Assembly (NCBI GenBank): GCA_964019055.1 | Contig: OZ025217.1 | Coordinates: forward strand, 12,163,755-12,227,754 | DNA: 64,000 bases | Source of the DNA: Anthopleura xanthogrammica | Lineage: Eukaryota; Cnidaria; Anthozoa; Actiniaria; Actiniidae | Direction of reading: 5' to 3' | Shown here: positions 1-11,974 of the stretch, piece after piece | Layout of the letters: the number at the start of each line of letters is the position of its first letter | How positions within the stretch are numbered: the first letter of the stretch is position 1 | Notes under the pieces: generated by a model | Databases searched by the model: none | What the model was told of the DNA's origin: nothing | Seen by the model: the letters and a program-made list of their open reading frames with translations, nothing else | Translations under genes and position numbers: made by a program

Positions 1-2554
1 ATCTGTACTTGACTGTCCCTGCTGTCATTCAAGCTAACCGTCGGCGTACCAAATAAAAAGGTCAGATAAGAGTAGGATATGATTTAGTATTACCATATCA
101 GTAGCATTATGTAGAGCTAGTATTCAGTGATTAAAGGTACAACTGGTAATTGATTAACAGTTGATGTATAGCATTGATATGTAAAGATATCAATGCTGGC
201 AACATTCCACTTTTCACTCATTCTCTTTCTTTCTTTTTTCGCCCTTTTCACTTTTTAAAGATAGCTTCTTTAAAACGTTGTAGCTCGCTCGGATTACATC
301 GGATCGATCTGAAACTTTGGATTATGATAAATCACCACGCAATCTCAAAAAGTGTATCTCAGATTTTCGAAATGATTTTCTGTTCAAAATATATTGTCTA
401 TTTTGCAATAATAAGCATCGAAAACTCAAACATCCGGATTTTTAATACGCGTCATTGCGCGCGATCTAAAAAAGATATCAAAAATCTGAGACATTATTTT
501 GAAGCTCATTATACACAGAGTATGGTAATGTGATTTTGATCGACATAGTGGAAATTCTGATCCTGCGGGAAGTTGTCAAATGAAGTGCGGTAGAATGTCA
601 CTATTTGAACCCAATAACTTTTTTCGTGTCCAAAATGGATAATTTTGAATAGATATTCGAAGACTACATTTATTTAGCTTTCAGAACATGTTTCCTTCAA
701 TGGCAAAATATTGAAATATTGTAATTGATACCTTAAAGTGTGTTTTGGCGCTGTTTTTTGTGAATCAATGATTTAGGGCCCGGTAAATAAAACAAATAAG
801 ATTCTCGCGTGAGACACTGAAACAGAATCTCCGCTCGCTAACTTGAACACACAGGTCGAACATACTTGGTCATCCTGTGTTTCTGTTATGTTATATTTGG
901 AAAATAATGCACAGTTTGGGCACCTTTAAGTCTCAGAGCTTGAGGGCAAGGAAACGTAATGGAAATTCAATATTTCTTCTTTCCTTCTTCCATTCATTCA
1001 TTCATTCATTTATTCATTCTATTCATTTTTTTTTTCTTTCCCGTTTCTTCTTTCGTGGATATCATTCTTTTTTCTTTTTCTTTTCTTACGCCCATTTTTT
1101 TCAATTTCTTTCTTTCCGAGGTATAGTTTCTTTTCTTTTCCTTTATCTATTTAATTTTCTTTTTATTATTATTATTATCATTATTATTAATTTGGCTCGT
1201 TTATTGTATGGCTTTCAAACTTAACCGCCTTCCATTAGTACATGTTTTAAAGAGAACCACACTTTTCTTTCCATCATTTGCCAGCTATAACGACTGTACA
1301 CTTATCAGATATAACCCCATGGGTGCTACTCAACTTATTAAATCCCAAACATTTCCTCGAATTTTGTTCAACCACTTAAAACATCAATCCCACTTGCAAA
1401 AAGATGAACTAACACCAAAGTAAAGTAGCATTAAAAGGCTCGTTTAGTGCCTCTTAAAAGTACACGAATCTTTTGAGCTACTACTGTGTTTTTACGCATG
1501 ATATATAAGAATTAACGCCGCTAAAATTGAAAATAACGTCACTTCTTCCCGCTGAATTATAATTAATAAGACTAACCAAGCCCAAGCAGTTGGTTTTATA
1601 TGAAATTATTTTTTTTCATTTTCATTTTCGATTTTTTTTTTTTTTTTTTTTTTTAACTTTAGTACTCGAGATGCTTCTAATCTTTTCAGTTGCGTATTTT
1701 GTTTCTTATCTTGGAACTTAATTGCACATAAGTGGATTCATAGCACCCATTTGAAATGATAACAAATAAAAATTTATGGGAATTCCTAATTAAATTTATT
1801 TGGAAACGAGAAGTAAAGATACCGCGACTTTTTACATATAAACAATATGAAATTTTAATCGACGATTTCTCGCTTGGATACCATTGATGTTCTTTCCATA
1901 AATCGTTGTTGTACGTTAGACTGACACGAGGAACACTGCGAAGCAACTTAAGCATCTCAAAGGCAAGTAGTTCCTTTAAAAAACAAATGAAAAAGGAAAA
2001 AAATGAAAACTGAAATTTGAAAATGAAGTTCACCGAATTCATTTCAATTAACAATCTCTTTTGTATAAATTTTAATTTATGCTGTTCAATATAACATCTA
2101 TGTCTGCAGAAAAGGCTGAAATATTATCCCTTAAATACATATGCCGTCTTGAGCATCATCGTTATTATTTCATTTTCAAAGCAGATCATTGAATTGCCAG
2201 GAAACCTCACTACATGACATATCGGGTAACCTTTCATTAACCATAATATATTCTAGTTGCGGTGTTACAAAATGTATTTATTCATATAGAAATAGTGTAT
2301 ATTAATTTCTGTGTTGAAGCCGACCTTTCCCATCTGCATATCACGTATTATGACAGTTCATTGTGGCAGAGTTTTTTCAGTATTCATTCCTCTAATTTCA
2401 TTTCCAATGTTCAAGTTTTACCACATAGCGTTCTTTTCCTTTGATCATCCATTATTGCTAGGCAGTGACCTTCAAAAACGACGCCAAACAGTCTTGGAGA
2501 ATATCCTTATTAAATACGTGTTAGCTTCCCTGTATATTGGCTAATAAACAGGAG
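1..2554. other. Gene-free stretch
   Basis: I see no supported gene on either strand. The reading frames here are short, compositionally biased (poly-pyrimidine around 960-1190, a T-tract near 1631-1654) and lack recognisable domains or splice context. A short CATT/TTCA run is near 990-1020 and an ATT run near 1164-1187. Confidence 0.6.
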
Positions 2555-2740
2555 CAGACGTAGCTCAGTTGTATAGTGCGCTCTGCCTTCGAAGCTAAAG
2601 GGTCCACGATTCGATCCTCACTTTCCACGTCTGTTTCGACTTCTCTCTGTCCTGTGTCCCTGGCTCGGGAGAACTGGGCAACCGCTCCCCACCCTTAGTA
2701 AACTATTGGCTTTATTACCAGCAAAGTTCCACAAAATCTT
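2555..2740 (+). repeat. tRNA-derived SINE-like element
   Basis: Positions 2555-2633 form a tRNA-like head. CAGACGT at 2555-2561 pairs perfectly with ACGTCTG at 2627-2633 like an acceptor stem. TAGCTCAGTTG (2561-2571) matches a pol III box A, and ATTCGATCC near 2610 matches box B at 8 of 9 positions. The D, anticodon and T arms do not fold properly, so this is not a working tRNA gene. The C/T-rich tail to about 2740 would be the SINE body; its end is not defined. Confidence 0.5.
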
Positions 2741-5136
2741 ACTTTCAGTTATTGTATATTTATTTTATTTCATATGATCTTTAGTCAGACAGTCCAGTTC
2801 AGGTAAGACTGGTTTAAACGAAGGGCTGCCGGTATAACTAATTAACTAAGAAGTTTGGGGAAAGAAAAAAACTAGTATTGTTCTTGCATTTGCCAACTAC
2901 TTTACAAACAACAAAACTAATGCATTTTGAGGCTTTAAATTTGAACAGGGATGTTTTCTTTTTAAAATTTATCCGGGGAATGTATTCCACGCTTTAGCCC
3001 CGTTACAGCAAAAAAACGTCCTTGGATATTTAGCAGAGTAGGAAGGGGCAAGTGGAGAAGATATTTATTTCGAGTGTCATGAGTGTGGAAATCGCGCGCG
3101 TGTAATGAAAATCGGACTAGCGGGCACAAGACCAACCTTCAAATCAAGTTCTATGAGGAAATCTATCTTTGATAAGTATTTAATAGAATTTCCTACCCAT
3201 CTAAGTCAAAAACATAATATATGAGTGATGGTCATCCCAGCCACCCACAGGTCTAACAACGATTTTTTAGTCAAGGCTTTTTTGCACTTCGTCGCCAGTC
3301 AATTAGAAGTACTTGAAAATGACGCGGTAACAATCTGTAAAGCACTTTACTCTAAAGGTTATGGAAACTGCTCTAGATTCATCTGTAGGAAAATATACTG
3401 ATGTTGTTTGCCGTAGGCAAAGTGTCTTTAATCTTGCTTTCTGTTTTGCCGTCTTTTTACTTTCAATCCGTGCAGCTGAATTCAAGCCAAAGGCACATGG
3501 TACCCAGATCCCTATTGTGGGTCAGCGGTCTAGATGTAATGAGGACTCAAACCCAAAGTTCTTCACTTCTCATTTAAAAAAGAAAAACAGAATGAAATGC
3601 CTTTTGGGTCAAAGCAAAGTCGTATATCAGTGCTCAGCGGCCTCGACTTGAAGCAACCAATCAAATCGGGTTTTTCGTGCATGCGTGTTATAGTTTACAG
3701 CGCCAGACAGGGCAATCTTCATCGATCTATGAAAGACGTCTGGCGCACGGCTGAACTTCATTGGAAAATTCACATTATAAGAAACACTAAAAAAACGTGT
3801 AAAACCAAAAAGAAAAGAACTTGGTAATTCAAAAACTGATATCAGGTAAATGTAGGTCGTGTTTTGTTTGTCTCGATGCAGGAAATGTGTTGAATATCTC
3901 ATTCATATTTAGTTTATTACTTAGTTTCTGATGTACTGGCCACGGCATCTTTAGCCCCACTGGGCTCTATATACATTGCTATCAATGTCAATATTCGTGG
4001 GCACGTATTGATATCGAGCACACCCTCAGGTAGACGAGAAAAGTCTGTGGTCGCTTTGTCTCATTGTATGACCAACGAAATGATAAAAGCATGAGTCTAG
4101 TTTGTCTTAGATATCTTACCTGAAAGTCTGTATGTATAGATGGCCTAGAGTCATGATTCTTACTTGATAAACGTTAGAGAAAAGTGTCCAAAACATTATT
4201 TTCGCAGTGATAGCGGAACAACATAAAAACTAAACAAACATCACTGAATTTGCCTTTCAGTTCATTTTCATTTCAGTAATTGCTATTTGCTAAGATATCA
4301 AAAAAATATCCGGATACCCTCTTCACTGAGAAAAGCCTGTAGCATCTGCAGTATTTCGATTAGCGATGATATCATGTACTGTAGCCGAAAAGTGTGAGAA
4401 AAACCATCATGGCAGTAGAGAACAAATGACGCAAGAAAATGGAGACCCAAACAAAGCTGGATTCGTTTCATTCCACAAACAACTTGGTACACTAAATTTC
4501 AAAAACGAAAATTTGTTCTCTACAGGGTTCGCGCTTCTCCTCAGTTGAAATCCTTGAAAAGCCCTGGAATTCAAAACCCATTTTTAAGTGCACTTGAAAA
4601 TAGAAAAGTTGTTGAATACTCCTGGAAAAAACCCTTGAATAATATACTAGTTTATTAGTATTATCTGTAATCTAATTTTTGTTCACGATTCACTTGTTAT
4701 TTCGCCGATTCCATTGTAACTTTGTTCCCAGAACGACAAGGTTGGTATGCTACTTTTTATCATTTTGCGTCGCTCTTATCTAAGATACGCTTTTAAAATA
4801 ATGACGGGCTGTTTTTTATTGATTGAGAAAAAATTCCCAAACAAAATTGATCGTTGACAATCGTCATTTTGGACCTTCAAAAAAGTCCTTAAATCATGTT
4901 TTGGAGATGTAGCACGATAAAAGATAAAAGCTGGCAACGATATAAATAACAAGATTGCTGTCTAGGTAGTTTATTCTTTGGATTAATGATATTCATTATT
5001 TTCGGCGATGAAACACTTACCTTGACAACAAAGAAAACTTATCAGACAAAACCTTATGAAAATTAGACGAGAAGTGTTTATGTTTAGTTAAAAAGGAAGA
5101 AAAATTCAATCATTCATTTATTCCTTCATTCATTCA
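2741..5136. other. Gene-free stretch
   Basis: No gene supported. One hairpin is visible: GCGCCAGAC at 3700-3708 is the reverse complement of GTCTGGCGC at 3738-3746, with a 29-base loop. A 96-codon frame at 3361-3651 has an internal hydrophobic run but no homology, splice support or conserved motif that I recognise. Confidence 0.5.
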
Positions 5137-5620
5137 GTTTGTTTGTTTGTTTGTTCGTTCGTTCGTTCGTTTGTTTATCTGTTTGTTTGTTTGTTTGTTT
5201 GAGGGTTTGTTTGATCGATTGTTCGTTCGTTTGTTCGTTCGTTCGTTCGTTCGTTTGTTTATCTGTTTGTTTGTTTGTTTGTTTGTTTGAGGGTTTGTTT
5301 GATCGATTGTTCGTTTGTTTGTTCGTTTGTTTGTTTGTTTGTTTATCTGTTTGTTTGTTTGTTTGTTTGAGGGTTTGTTTGATCGATTGTTCGTTCGTTT
5401 GTTTGTTTGTTTGTTCGTTTGTTTGTTCGTTTGTTTGTTTGTTTGTTTATCTGTTTGTTTGTTTGTTTGAGGGTTTGTTTGATCGATTGTTCGTTCGTTT
5501 GTTTGTTTGTGTGTTTGTTTGTTTTTTCGTTTGTTTGTTTGATTGTTCATTTTGTTGTTCGTTCGTTTGTTTGTTTGCTCATTTGATTGTTCATTTGTTT
5601 GTTCGTTTGTTGTTTTTATT
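5137..5620. repeat. TTTG/TTCG tetranucleotide array with higher-order period
   Basis: About 480 bp of GTTT and GTTC tetranucleotides. They form a higher-order unit marked by GAGGGTTTGTTTGATCGATT, which recurs at 5201, 5289, 5369 and 5469 (spacings 88, 80 and 100). This shows that blocks, not only single tetramers, were duplicated. Long frames on both strands through this array are repeat artefacts. Confidence 0.9.
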
Positions 5621-5925
5621 CCCCATGTTATTTGCAATAGATATAGTATTAAGAGTTTGCACGTTTCCTTTTTGCCTCTTCTTTTCACCATTCATTCATT
5701 CATTCATCATTCGTTCGCTTCTTTTGTAAAATATTTCTTTTTTTTAGTCATTCATTTCTAGCTTGATTAGCTGCATGGCGCACGCGGAGGATAAGCGGGG
5801 GAAGGGAGCTAATAAAGAAGCAATTTGCCTCGAGCTCGCGCCATTTAAACAGGCTATTCTTTTCTGGCTCCCAGTCTCACAACGAATTATTTTCAAGATC
5901 CCCATTTTGACCTTCAAGTGCCTTC

Positions 5926-6332
5926 GCTCCTGATTATCTCACTGACCTACTCAAGTCGTGCCAGCCTGACCGTCCCCTGCGGTCTTCTTCCAAATTTTTT
6001 CTCCATATTCCAAAATCAAGAACTTTTACATTTGGTAACAGAAGCTTTGCTCTAGCCGCACCTGTACTTTGGAATAATCTGCCTGATGCTGTAAAGTACT
6101 CTGACTCTGTTCCTGCCTTTAAATCTGCACTCAAGACTTTCCTGTTTTACAGGAGTTTTTCAGTGAACTATATTCTTTATTTATTTAATATCGCAACCTG
6201 CTGTCTGTCTGCTCCATTCGAGACTTTTGTTAGATGCGTTTTACAGGAGTTTTTCAGTGAACTATATTCTTTATTTATTTAATATCGCAACCTGCTGTCT
6301 GTCTGCTCCATTCCAGACTTTTGTTAGATGCG
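5926..6332 (+). mobile_element. 3'-terminal fragment of a non-LTR retrotransposon (LINE)
   Basis: Frame 5926-6170 (+) translates to the characteristic C-terminal tail of CR1/L2/Jockey-type reverse transcriptases: an RSRTFTFGNRSF-like segment, then APVLWNNLP and then a short FKSALKTFLF-like segment. Only this tail remains. No polymerase or endonuclease core lies upstream, as expected for a 5'-truncated insertion. The 94-bp duplication at its end (6145-6332) continues into the presumptive 3' untranslated region. Assignment to one clade is not possible from the tail alone. Confidence 0.7.
6145..6332. repeat. 94-bp tandem duplication in the LINE 3' end
   Basis: 6145-6238 (starting TTTTACAGGAGTTTTTCAG and ending GATGCG) is repeated at 6239-6332. 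The one internal difference that I see is TTCGAG versus TTCCAG. Confidence 0.9.
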
Positions 6333-7779
6333 TTTTCAAAAACTCTATATCATTACTATTTTTACTTTGTTTTCCTTCGTTCCTTTCTGCCTCCTTTAGT
6401 ATTTCCTTTATTTGTTTTTTCTATTCTCTTTCTTCCTTTATATTCATATTAGATTTCCGGCTTAATGATAAATTCTATAAAAAGCTAAGTTTCATTGAAA
6501 TAGGTTTTATTGGAACTATTATATTACATAACACGTGCTGCAATAAAGCAAGGAGCCCCTGGATAATAATACTAAATAATAAATTCATATAATTCTACTA
6601 ATAAAAATAGTCAATTTTTCATAAAGATAGCTATCGATAACATGCGTGATGTTTCTTTATATATGATTGTTGGGCATAGATAACGTGCACCATGGGGTTT
6701 CTCTATGATTGTTGGACCCGCCCTCGCACCGGCATGTATAAGAGCAGATTTATTCGTATCTTTCGGCCTCTTTCTCCTGTTTTCCTCCCTTCCCAAAACA
6801 AAATTATAGAACTTTAGCCACAGGTTTGTTATGTTAAGAGGTATTAAGTGCTACCATCTTCAAGTAAAAGCGATTCATAAGTTAATAAACAGGAAGAATT
6901 GAAGCAACGATTAACTGAGCTAATAGGTGGGCCAGGTTGATGTTAATTAAATGAGCTACTATATAGGAGACACAAGCCACGGGAAATAAAATATCAGACT
7001 TATAGATATAAGGCTTGACTTATAGACAAAATTTAACTTCAATATCGTAATGAAAAAGATATGAACGGCTGTTGGCTGAACGAGTTAATGAGAAAGTCTG
7101 TTTAAACTCAAGAGACGTTTATTGAGAATCCCAGAGAGAGAAAGAGAGAGTAATGCGTGGCGATAGATAAGCCATAACACATGATATTAACTCAGCGTTG
7201 GTAGGTATTGATGCTGGGAATTCGATGTAAAGATTTAGTCGCTGGAGCCGGGTAGTTTACCAGCATGTAGCCTTTATCTATTGTATTAATGGCGCCAACT
7301 ATCACTTTCTCTTGACGTTTTGTGGTCTTATTACCTAATGCCATAATAAGATATGAATATACCAGACACATTAATTCCATCCCCGGTAAAAACAGTCTAA
7401 GAAATATTTGTTTCATCTAAAATCATTTTATGCTGATGTACACACCTTTTTCATATTAATAGGTTGTCCATTCATTAATAGGTTGTCGTAGCTGAAAGCT
7501 ATAAGCAACAACTCAAGACGGCAAGGTACATCATTTAAATCATGCGATTAAATATTATTTTAGTAGTTTTGTAATGATAGGCTGCAAATTTTTCGATTCT
7601 TTAAGTGTTGTCCCGAATCTTCAGCTAATTAAGGCATTGTTTGCAGGTGGTTTTGGCTTGTCGCTTATCGCTCGTTGCTTTCGGCTGCATGCGACAACGT
7701 TTATTGAAATAGGTGTATATCAATGAGCAGAAAGAACAAAGAACGGGGAGAGGGGAAAGGGGAAAGAAAGTGAATAATG
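6333..7779. other. Gene-free stretch
   Basis: AT-rich DNA following the LINE tail. No supported gene. A short doubled phrase (AATAGGTTGTC) occurs near 7460-7486. Confidence 0.5.
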
Positions 7780-8060
7780 AATGAGTGAATGAACGAACGA
7801 ACGAACAAAAGAGTGAAGGAAAAGTGGTTGGACGCATGAGTTGGTTGATGGAATGAATGGAAAAATGGGATGGATGGATCGATGGATGGATGAATGGAAT
7901 GGATGCATGGAGGGAGGGAGGGATGGAATAGAATGGATGCATGGATGGATGGATGGAGTGATGGATGAATGGATGCATGGATGGATGGATTTAATAAATA
8001 AAGGAAAGGGGTGTATGGAATGGATGGATAGATGGATGGACAAGGAAGAGAGAAAAATTT
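7780..8060. repeat. GGAT/GAAT imperfect tetranucleotide array
   Basis: Imperfect ATGG/GAATG repeats from the GAATGAGTGAATGAACGAACG run to the last GGATGGATGG near 8040. The frames on both strands here (Trp/Met-rich on +, His/Pro/Ser-rich on -) are simple-repeat artefacts. Confidence 0.9.
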
Positions 8061-9338
8061 CAAATATATGGATGAGTAAGTGATCGCGAGTGACTAAATG
8101 AAATGAATGAAAAATTACTCGAATGTTCCTTTTAATGTTCCGCTATCATGATGATACGATGCTAAATTATTGAATTTCGCTGTCAAGGCAGTTCAAAATA
8201 ATTGTCTTTTTCCATATAATGACATTCTAATTGTTTGTTCACACCAAGTAGACAGTTGCAATAAAATGGGCATCACTCACTTCATCAGTGGAAGCATACT
8301 TGATGACAACCTGATAACCATCGACATGAAATAAAAGATAACGAAAAGATGCCCAAATAAATATATTCAAGATAAAAGATAATTTCAAAATATAAATATT
8401 AAATTAATTCGAAAATAAAAGAATGTTGGCGTTGTTTAATTTAGCTTTTTAGCTTCAAATTCTGAAGCTGACAACATGTGATGACAAAAACACGTATTCA
8501 TAGACACCAAACAACATGTGGCGGGTTTTTATATTAATATTGAGCCCTAAAACGCCATCCACAAGTAGTCCTAGCAATTTGTGACATTTACCGATCATAT
8601 TCGGTGTCATTAACTTGGAATTTTCGTTTTGATGAGGACGTCATACTAAGAGGAGACTGTTTCGATCTACTTTACGAACTACAAGCTGGCAAAACAGGTG
8701 CGTGATATAGCGATCGAGTAGAGATAAAAGAAGCAAAGAAGCAAGGCACTGTGTAACTCGCTTGAATCACAGTAAACGGCGAGTTTAGTCAGTAGTTTGT
8801 GGCGACGGTAAAAAAAAGCTGTTAACTGCCATTCTACCGTTAATATCTACAGATTTGGGCAACGATATTGGTAAGATATCCTATAAGTTTTTTTTATCCA
8901 TCACTAGCTTGTCACAAGTATATGCCCTCATTTAGAGTGGGTATTACTTGCATTTTATATCGACCAATAAGACACAACAACCAACCACTCGGTAACTATA
9001 TATTTTAGAAGTTTACGTTGTTCTTCTCTAGCTTACGTTGATAAAGGAAAAACTATATTATACGTATTTTCTTAGAAGTATGATAATTATTATCCTAGGT
9101 TATGCCTTGTGTCAAGCGTATATCGTGAATTTATTTAAAAGACTTAATTCATTTATTGATTGTTTTTTTTCCTGCCATATTACAAATATAAAATACAAAA
9201 AGGATAAGATATGAAGAATGCCGCAATACAAAAAAATACGAAAGGATGCATACATGTATCACGAATATACTGAAGTGCATGTACTGATGATACTACAAGG
9301 AGGCCGGCCTTCAGGGCCCGTACTCATGTTTAGATTTT

Positions 9339-9619
9339 CTTTAGTAAACGCATGACCCTTGCGTCGGCCAAACGTAAACGCAAAACGAAAACCTCACGAA
9401 AACGTTTTTCAAAGTGGATACTTTTAAAAACGCCCGCCGTTTACGACTTGTCGTGTGGATGGCGTAAAAGAATACGTTCGAAAACGCTGACGTCGCGAGG
9501 TGATATTCGCATGCAATACGTCAGTTTTCTGTTGTTTTAGAGTCGTTTTAGCGTTCACGTGTGGATGAGCCAAAACGATGAATGTTTACCTGTGGACGGA
9601 CAGAATTCGTTTACTAAAG
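9339..9619. repeat. Possible degraded foldback element
   Basis: CTTTAGTAAACG at 9339-9350 is the exact reverse complement of 9608-9619. The interior is unlike its surroundings: rich in AAAACG/CGTTTT words, with GTGTGGATG occurring twice. The 12-bp arms are short and no target duplication is clear, so a MITE assignment is tentative. Confidence 0.3.
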
Positions 9620-10338
9620 TATGCGGCTGGTTACGAATGAAATCGTAAACTTGTGGATGAAGAATAGAAACCAATGGGCTTATTCAATAGAGGTCTCCTT
9701 AAGAAATACGAGCGACAGTTGACAACGCCTGTTCAGTTCAAAATGTAATAAATATACTATATAAGTTTATATTGATGGTTATAACCAAAAAATAATTCAT
9801 ATTAAAAGAGGAAGAATAATTATAAAGATTAATAAGTAGATAAAGCAAGCAAGACGAATCATTCGTTAAAATATGTTTAAAAATAGGACGTTAGTAGTTA
9901 AAAGCACGAAGAATATTCTTTTTGAAGAGGCGTTTGAATTAATTCCACAAGTAGGCATGCAACCTAGGAGTAAAGAACAGCAAAATGTTTCATCTTTAAG
10001 CGACCGGGACCGAGAATGAACGCAGATAAATTGAGGATCTAGATTGTATTGAGTGAATCTGATCGCTTCGAGTGTTTGGAAACCAGGGAGGAAAGTAAGT
10101 AGTTAGTATTTAACAAAATAAATAAAAGAATTCAAGCGAAAACATCGATAATTTATAACTGAACGCAGAAAGAGAGATTTATTCATATAATACTTGACTT
10201 GAGTTAACTTCCATCAAAAATGAATGTTATAAGTCAACATCAATTATTAATAAGAAGGCCAGCCACTCAGTCCAGGCAAAGCACTTCATAAAGATTCGCG
10301 CGCTTTTAATACACGGCGCAATATATCAAGGAGTTGAA

Positions 10339-10407
10339 ATTTTAATCTTATTTTAAAACTTATTATTAAACTTATTATTTTAAAATTTTAATCTTATTTT
10401 AAAACTT
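10339..10407. repeat. 46-bp-period tandem duplication
   Basis: ATTTTAATCTTATTTTAAAA occurs at 10339 and again at 10385, separated by AT-rich filler. Confidence 0.7.
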
Positions 10408-11974
10408 CTAGTATTAGTACTTTTTAGGTTTCGCATGAGTCGAGTATATTAACTAACTTGACGTTTCGGTAACTCTGGTGGATGCCGTCGCCAGACTGAA
10501 TGAGTTTTAAATATTACCCATTGAATATTTGCGCAAAACTTCTTGAAAAAGTCCAAAAGGGTTTAACAGTATTTTGAGATTTTTTCATTAAACATCTTAA
10601 TTTTTTCATAAAATCTGACGTGCTTGAATAGTGAACCACAGGTAATTATCAATAACACCAACTCTTCTTTCTATCTTTATATTTGTTTGCGTTTAAAATC
10701 TAATAACTAAACTTTTCCTTTGATGATGTTTTGTCGTGCTGTCTGTCTGGAAATAAGATTAAAAACGTTCCTTCTTTCCGCCGACGCACTTCCTATCTTC
10801 ATCTAATCACTTATTTGCTCAATCATGATCACTCACTAACTCACGCTATCTCATTCATTCATCATTCGTGCGTCTTCCTATTTAATTATTCTTTCATTTA
10901 TTTTTTCACTTTCTTTCCTTCCTCCAGTGGAAAATATACCATTATCATCCGCGTTTACTTAAAATGCATCTTAATTCTGCTCATTCAAGTTATTTGAGCC
11001 TAGTTTGCCATGCAATGCCACAGATTGGGCGTTGTTTATAATCCTGACCAACTATATAAACATCCATCATTTTCTTTTGTTTCAATCACTTATTATTCAA
11101 ATCAAAACTTGTACCAAGTGCACTTGCGACACTATTCATAGTATGTATACCTATTTCGAAAAAGCTCGTGACACCTGAATATTATGAGTTAGTTAGTTAC
11201 GACTTGTTGAAATTCAAGATTAAAAAAGGGAAAATATTTCAAGAGAGATTCATGGGCCATTTATTACATAAACATGTTTATTTAACCTGGTTCTGGTTTC
11301 CAGAAGACTTTCATGCCATGATTTATCACCATGACTCAAGTTGCTATTACTCATTATGCTAGCTGAAAATGAAGTGTTCATCAGACACCCTTTTTCGAAA
11401 TAGGTTTTAAATTTTGAAAACCTTTTGACAGTAGGAAAATAAGCCGAATGGGCTTAAATGTGACAGCATCTGCTAAATGGTAAATGTAAATCACTGTCTT
11501 TTCACTCATCTTGTCTTTCTTTAATGTTTTAATACAGGTTTTTTAATTTGAGCAAGCCCTGGTACTGGTGGCAACAAGACGATCGCCAGCCGTAGTAACA
11601 GCATTATCGTAGTAAAATCTTTAAGCAGGAAAAAGCTGTCCGCTATGAGACTAGTATGATGATAAATGAATGCTCCGGATCCAACAAAATCATCTCAAGA
11701 TGCTATTGGATTATGAATTAGCATAAGAAACTCATTAAATGCTGAGAAGTTATTGAAGGGATTTGTTTGGCAGACAAAATAAAGGCGTCACTAAATCCGC
11801 TCTAACTGAGTTCTGCTAAAAAAAAAAAAAAAAAAAAATAAGCTAACTCATGATCCAAAGACTAGTTGGGATATATACCTCTATTAAATCCATCAATTGG
11901 AAAGATATTCAGTGCTTTAAATACGCCCAAAAGACGAAAGAATCCACCTCACCCAAGCAGCTAAAAGAACATCA

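Larger units (their letters stand above)
8061..11974. other. Gene-free stretch upstream of the class C GPCR
   Basis: No supported gene. Contents: a weak foldback (9339-9619), a 46-bp-period duplication near 10339-10407 and an A-tract (11820-11838). The last few hundred bases are presumably promoter and 5' UTR of the receptor starting at 11975, but I see no convincing TATA or initiator. Confidence 0.5.

Noticed and set aside
2555..2633. Functional tRNA gene
   Set aside because: The acceptor stem and boxes are visible but the D, anticodon and T arms do not pair, and a SINE-like tail follows.
3361..3651. Possible small secreted protein (96 codons, internal hydrophobic run)
   Set aside because: The hydrophobic segment is internal, not N-terminal; no family motif, splice site or neighbour supports it.
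5134..5761. Long Cys/Phe/Val-rich and Asn/Gln/Thr-rich frames on opposite strands
   Set aside because: They are read-through of a TTTG/TTCG tetranucleotide array (period 4 keeps all frames open); no start context or domain.
7625..8083. His/Pro/Ser-rich and Trp/Met-rich frames
   Set aside because: Products of GGAT-type repeats, open in several frames at once.
9352..9540. Basic Lys/Arg-rich 62-codon frame
   Set aside because: Its composition follows the AAAACG-rich foldback interior; no evidence of a gene.
11820..11838. A-tract as evidence that the intronless class C GPCR is a retrogene
   Set aside because: It lies upstream of the start codon; a retrocopy's poly(A) remnant should lie downstream, and no flanking duplication is visible.
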